From Staphylococcus warneri (GTDB lineage Bacteria > Bacillota > Bacilli > Staphylococcales > Staphylococcaceae): a DNA stretch of 64,000 nt. Location of the stretch: positions 1,364,001 through 1,428,000 of the forward strand of contig NZ_LR134269.1 in the NCBI RefSeq assembly GCF_900636385.1. Direction: 5' to 3'. The first letter of the stretch is position 1, and each line of letters opens with the position of its first letter. Below the pieces are notes generated by a model that saw only the letters and a program-made list of their open reading frames with translations, was not told where the DNA came from and did no database searches. This document shows, one piece after another, positions 62,974 through 64,000 of the stretch. The position numbers and the translations under genes were made by a program.

Positions 62974-64000
62974 TTATTGTAAGTACATACCTTTGACTTC
63001 ACCAAAATCATCAATATCTACAATAAACGAACCGTTCGTATATTGTTCAGATTTGTGAATCGACGCAATTTCGCCACTCTCTTGATTATTATCTGAATAT
63101 AATGTATAGGTTGTATAATTATGACGGACAACATCAGCTGCTACAATTCGATGTGGTGCTTTTTTCAATTCTTTAAGTAAAGTTATACCTCTTTGTGCAC
63201 GTTTAGCTTCTTGTAATACTTTGAATCCAATATGCTTAATTGCACCACGTTGAGTAGCCATCATCACTGATTCCGAATGGTTAATCATTTGAGTCATGAC
63301 TACGAAATCCTCATCTTTTAAATTAATAGATTTAACGCCCGCAGCACGAAGACCAGTATCAGATAGTTCATTTGTAGAATAAGTAAGTGACATACCTTTG
63401 TGCGTTATCACTGTAATGAGTTGATCTGATTCTACCCTCATAATGTTAATCACTTCGTCTTGGTCTTTCACCTTCATAGCAATTAATGGTTTGTTATAGC
63501 GTGTCGTTTTAAACTGAGGAACACTACTTTTCTTAATCATGCCGTTGCGCGTAGCCATAATATAAAATGCTTCGTGTTGGCTAAAGTCTTTTTCATTAAA
63601 CACATCAATCACTTGTTCATCTTCATCAATAGAAACAATTTGCGACACGTGTTGTCCTAACTCTTTCCATCTGATTTCAGCTAATTTATGAACAGGGATG
63701 AATAAATATCTACCTTTATTTGTAAACACGAGCGCAGTATCCTGAGTATTTACATCAAGGTACTTTAATAAACTATCTCCGTCTTTTAAGCCTACTTCGG
63801 AAACACCACTTGCATTAAAGCTTCGTGTAGTTGTCCGTTTAATATAGCCGTGTCTCGTCAAGCTCAATACTACTTCTTCACTTGGTACCATAACTTCTTT
63901 ATCAATTTTAATTTCAGAAATTTCCGCTTCAATCGTAGACAGACGATCTGTTTTGAATTTCTTTCTTATTTCTGTCAATTCATTTTTTATCACATTTAAT
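62974..64000 (-). CDS. parC: DNA topoisomerase IV subunit A, C-terminal part (partial)
   Basis: The 3' part of parC; the frame runs open past the window end. About 341 residues are visible: the end of the breakage-reunion domain's coiled coil ([20 protein letters not shown]) and the C-terminal beta-pinwheel with [33 protein letters not shown] and [11 protein letters not shown] blades. ParC decatenates daughter chromosomes with ParE. The GELK-type tail and order before alsT fit ParC, not GyrA. The quinolone-resistance region is outside the window. Confidence 0.95.
   Translation of the reverse strand, partial: LNVIKNELTEIRKKFKTDRLSTIEAEISEIKIDKEVMVPSEEVVLSLTRHGYIKRTTTRSFNASGVSEVGLKDGDSLLKYLDVNTQDTALVFTNKGRYLFIPVHKLAEIRWKELGQHVSQIVSIDEDEQVIDVFNEKDFSQHEAFYIMATRNGMIKKSSVPQFKTTRYNKPLIAMKVKDQDEVINIMRVESDQLITVITHKGMSLTYSTNELSDTGLRAAGVKSINLKDEDFVVMTQMINHSESVMMATQRGAIKHIGFKVLQEAKRAQRGITLLKELKKAPHRIVAADVVRHNYTTYTLYSDNNQESGEIASIHKSEQYTNGSFIVDIDDFGEVKGMYLQ

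Overview
The window is a low-GC Firmicute chromosome segment whose gene content and order (arlS-odhAB ... brnQ ... cspA ... lysA-alr2-hipO-dapDBA-asd-lysC ... cvfB ... pstSCAB-phoU ... opp2/nik ... femAB-trp ... tyrA ... msrR-msrA-mprF ... glcT-alsT-parC) are those of Staphylococcus. FemA, FemB and other proteins differ from my memory of the S. aureus proteins at many positions and look closer to coagulase-negative species. I cannot name the species. All of it reads as core chromosome: I see no phage, transposon, CRISPR array, tRNA or rRNA.

Layout. 1-4.5 kb: the end of a sensor kinase (probably ArlS) and the 2-oxoglutarate dehydrogenase pair odhAB. 4.5-6.1 kb: a small ABC exporter pair. 6.2-12 kb: a 46-residue membrane protein, a glyoxalase-fold protein, a small DUF protein, a MoxR/VWA pair and the CodY-boxed brnQ. 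12-15 kb: TelA/XpaC-like genes, acylphosphatase, a Cys-rich small protein and cspA with a foldable leader. 15.2-23.8 kb: the whole lysine/DAP operon on the minus strand behind an L-box riboswitch. 24-26.7 kb: an ABC-F protein and divergent cvfB. 26.9-31.7 kb: PhoP-box-controlled pst operon. 31.8-33.6 kb: broken pepF. 34.2-39.5 kb: an Opp2/Nik-type importer without its binding protein, a Fur-boxed siderophore-binding lipoprotein and a HAD phosphatase. 40.3-42.9 kb: femB/femA. 43.3-50.2 kb: trpEGDCFBA on the minus strand behind two tandem T-boxes. 50.2-56 kb: M42 peptidase, tyrA, a LexA-boxed Y-family polymerase, a tautomerase, msrR and msrA. 56-64 kb: mprF, an AI-2E-family protein, glcT, alsT and the 3' part of parC.

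The genes form amino-acid supply modules (lysine, tryptophan, tyrosine, branched-chain uptake), each with its own regulator type: lysine riboswitch, T-box or CodY box. Beside them are envelope functions (FemAB interpeptide bridge, MprF lysyl-PG, MsrR) and nutrient-limitation modules (PhoP boxes on pst, a Fur box on the siderophore lipoprotein).

Most worth a second look: single-base frameshifts in pstA and pepF; a three-way-junction RNA with a terminator between pstS and pstC; tandem Trp T-boxes; mutually exclusive folds in the cspA leader; a long structured RNA splitting the DAP operon; a structured leader before alsT; an ABC-F protein whose degenerate motifs fall in one ATP site; and an alanine-racemase-like gene in the DAP operon that could be the missing DAP epimerase.
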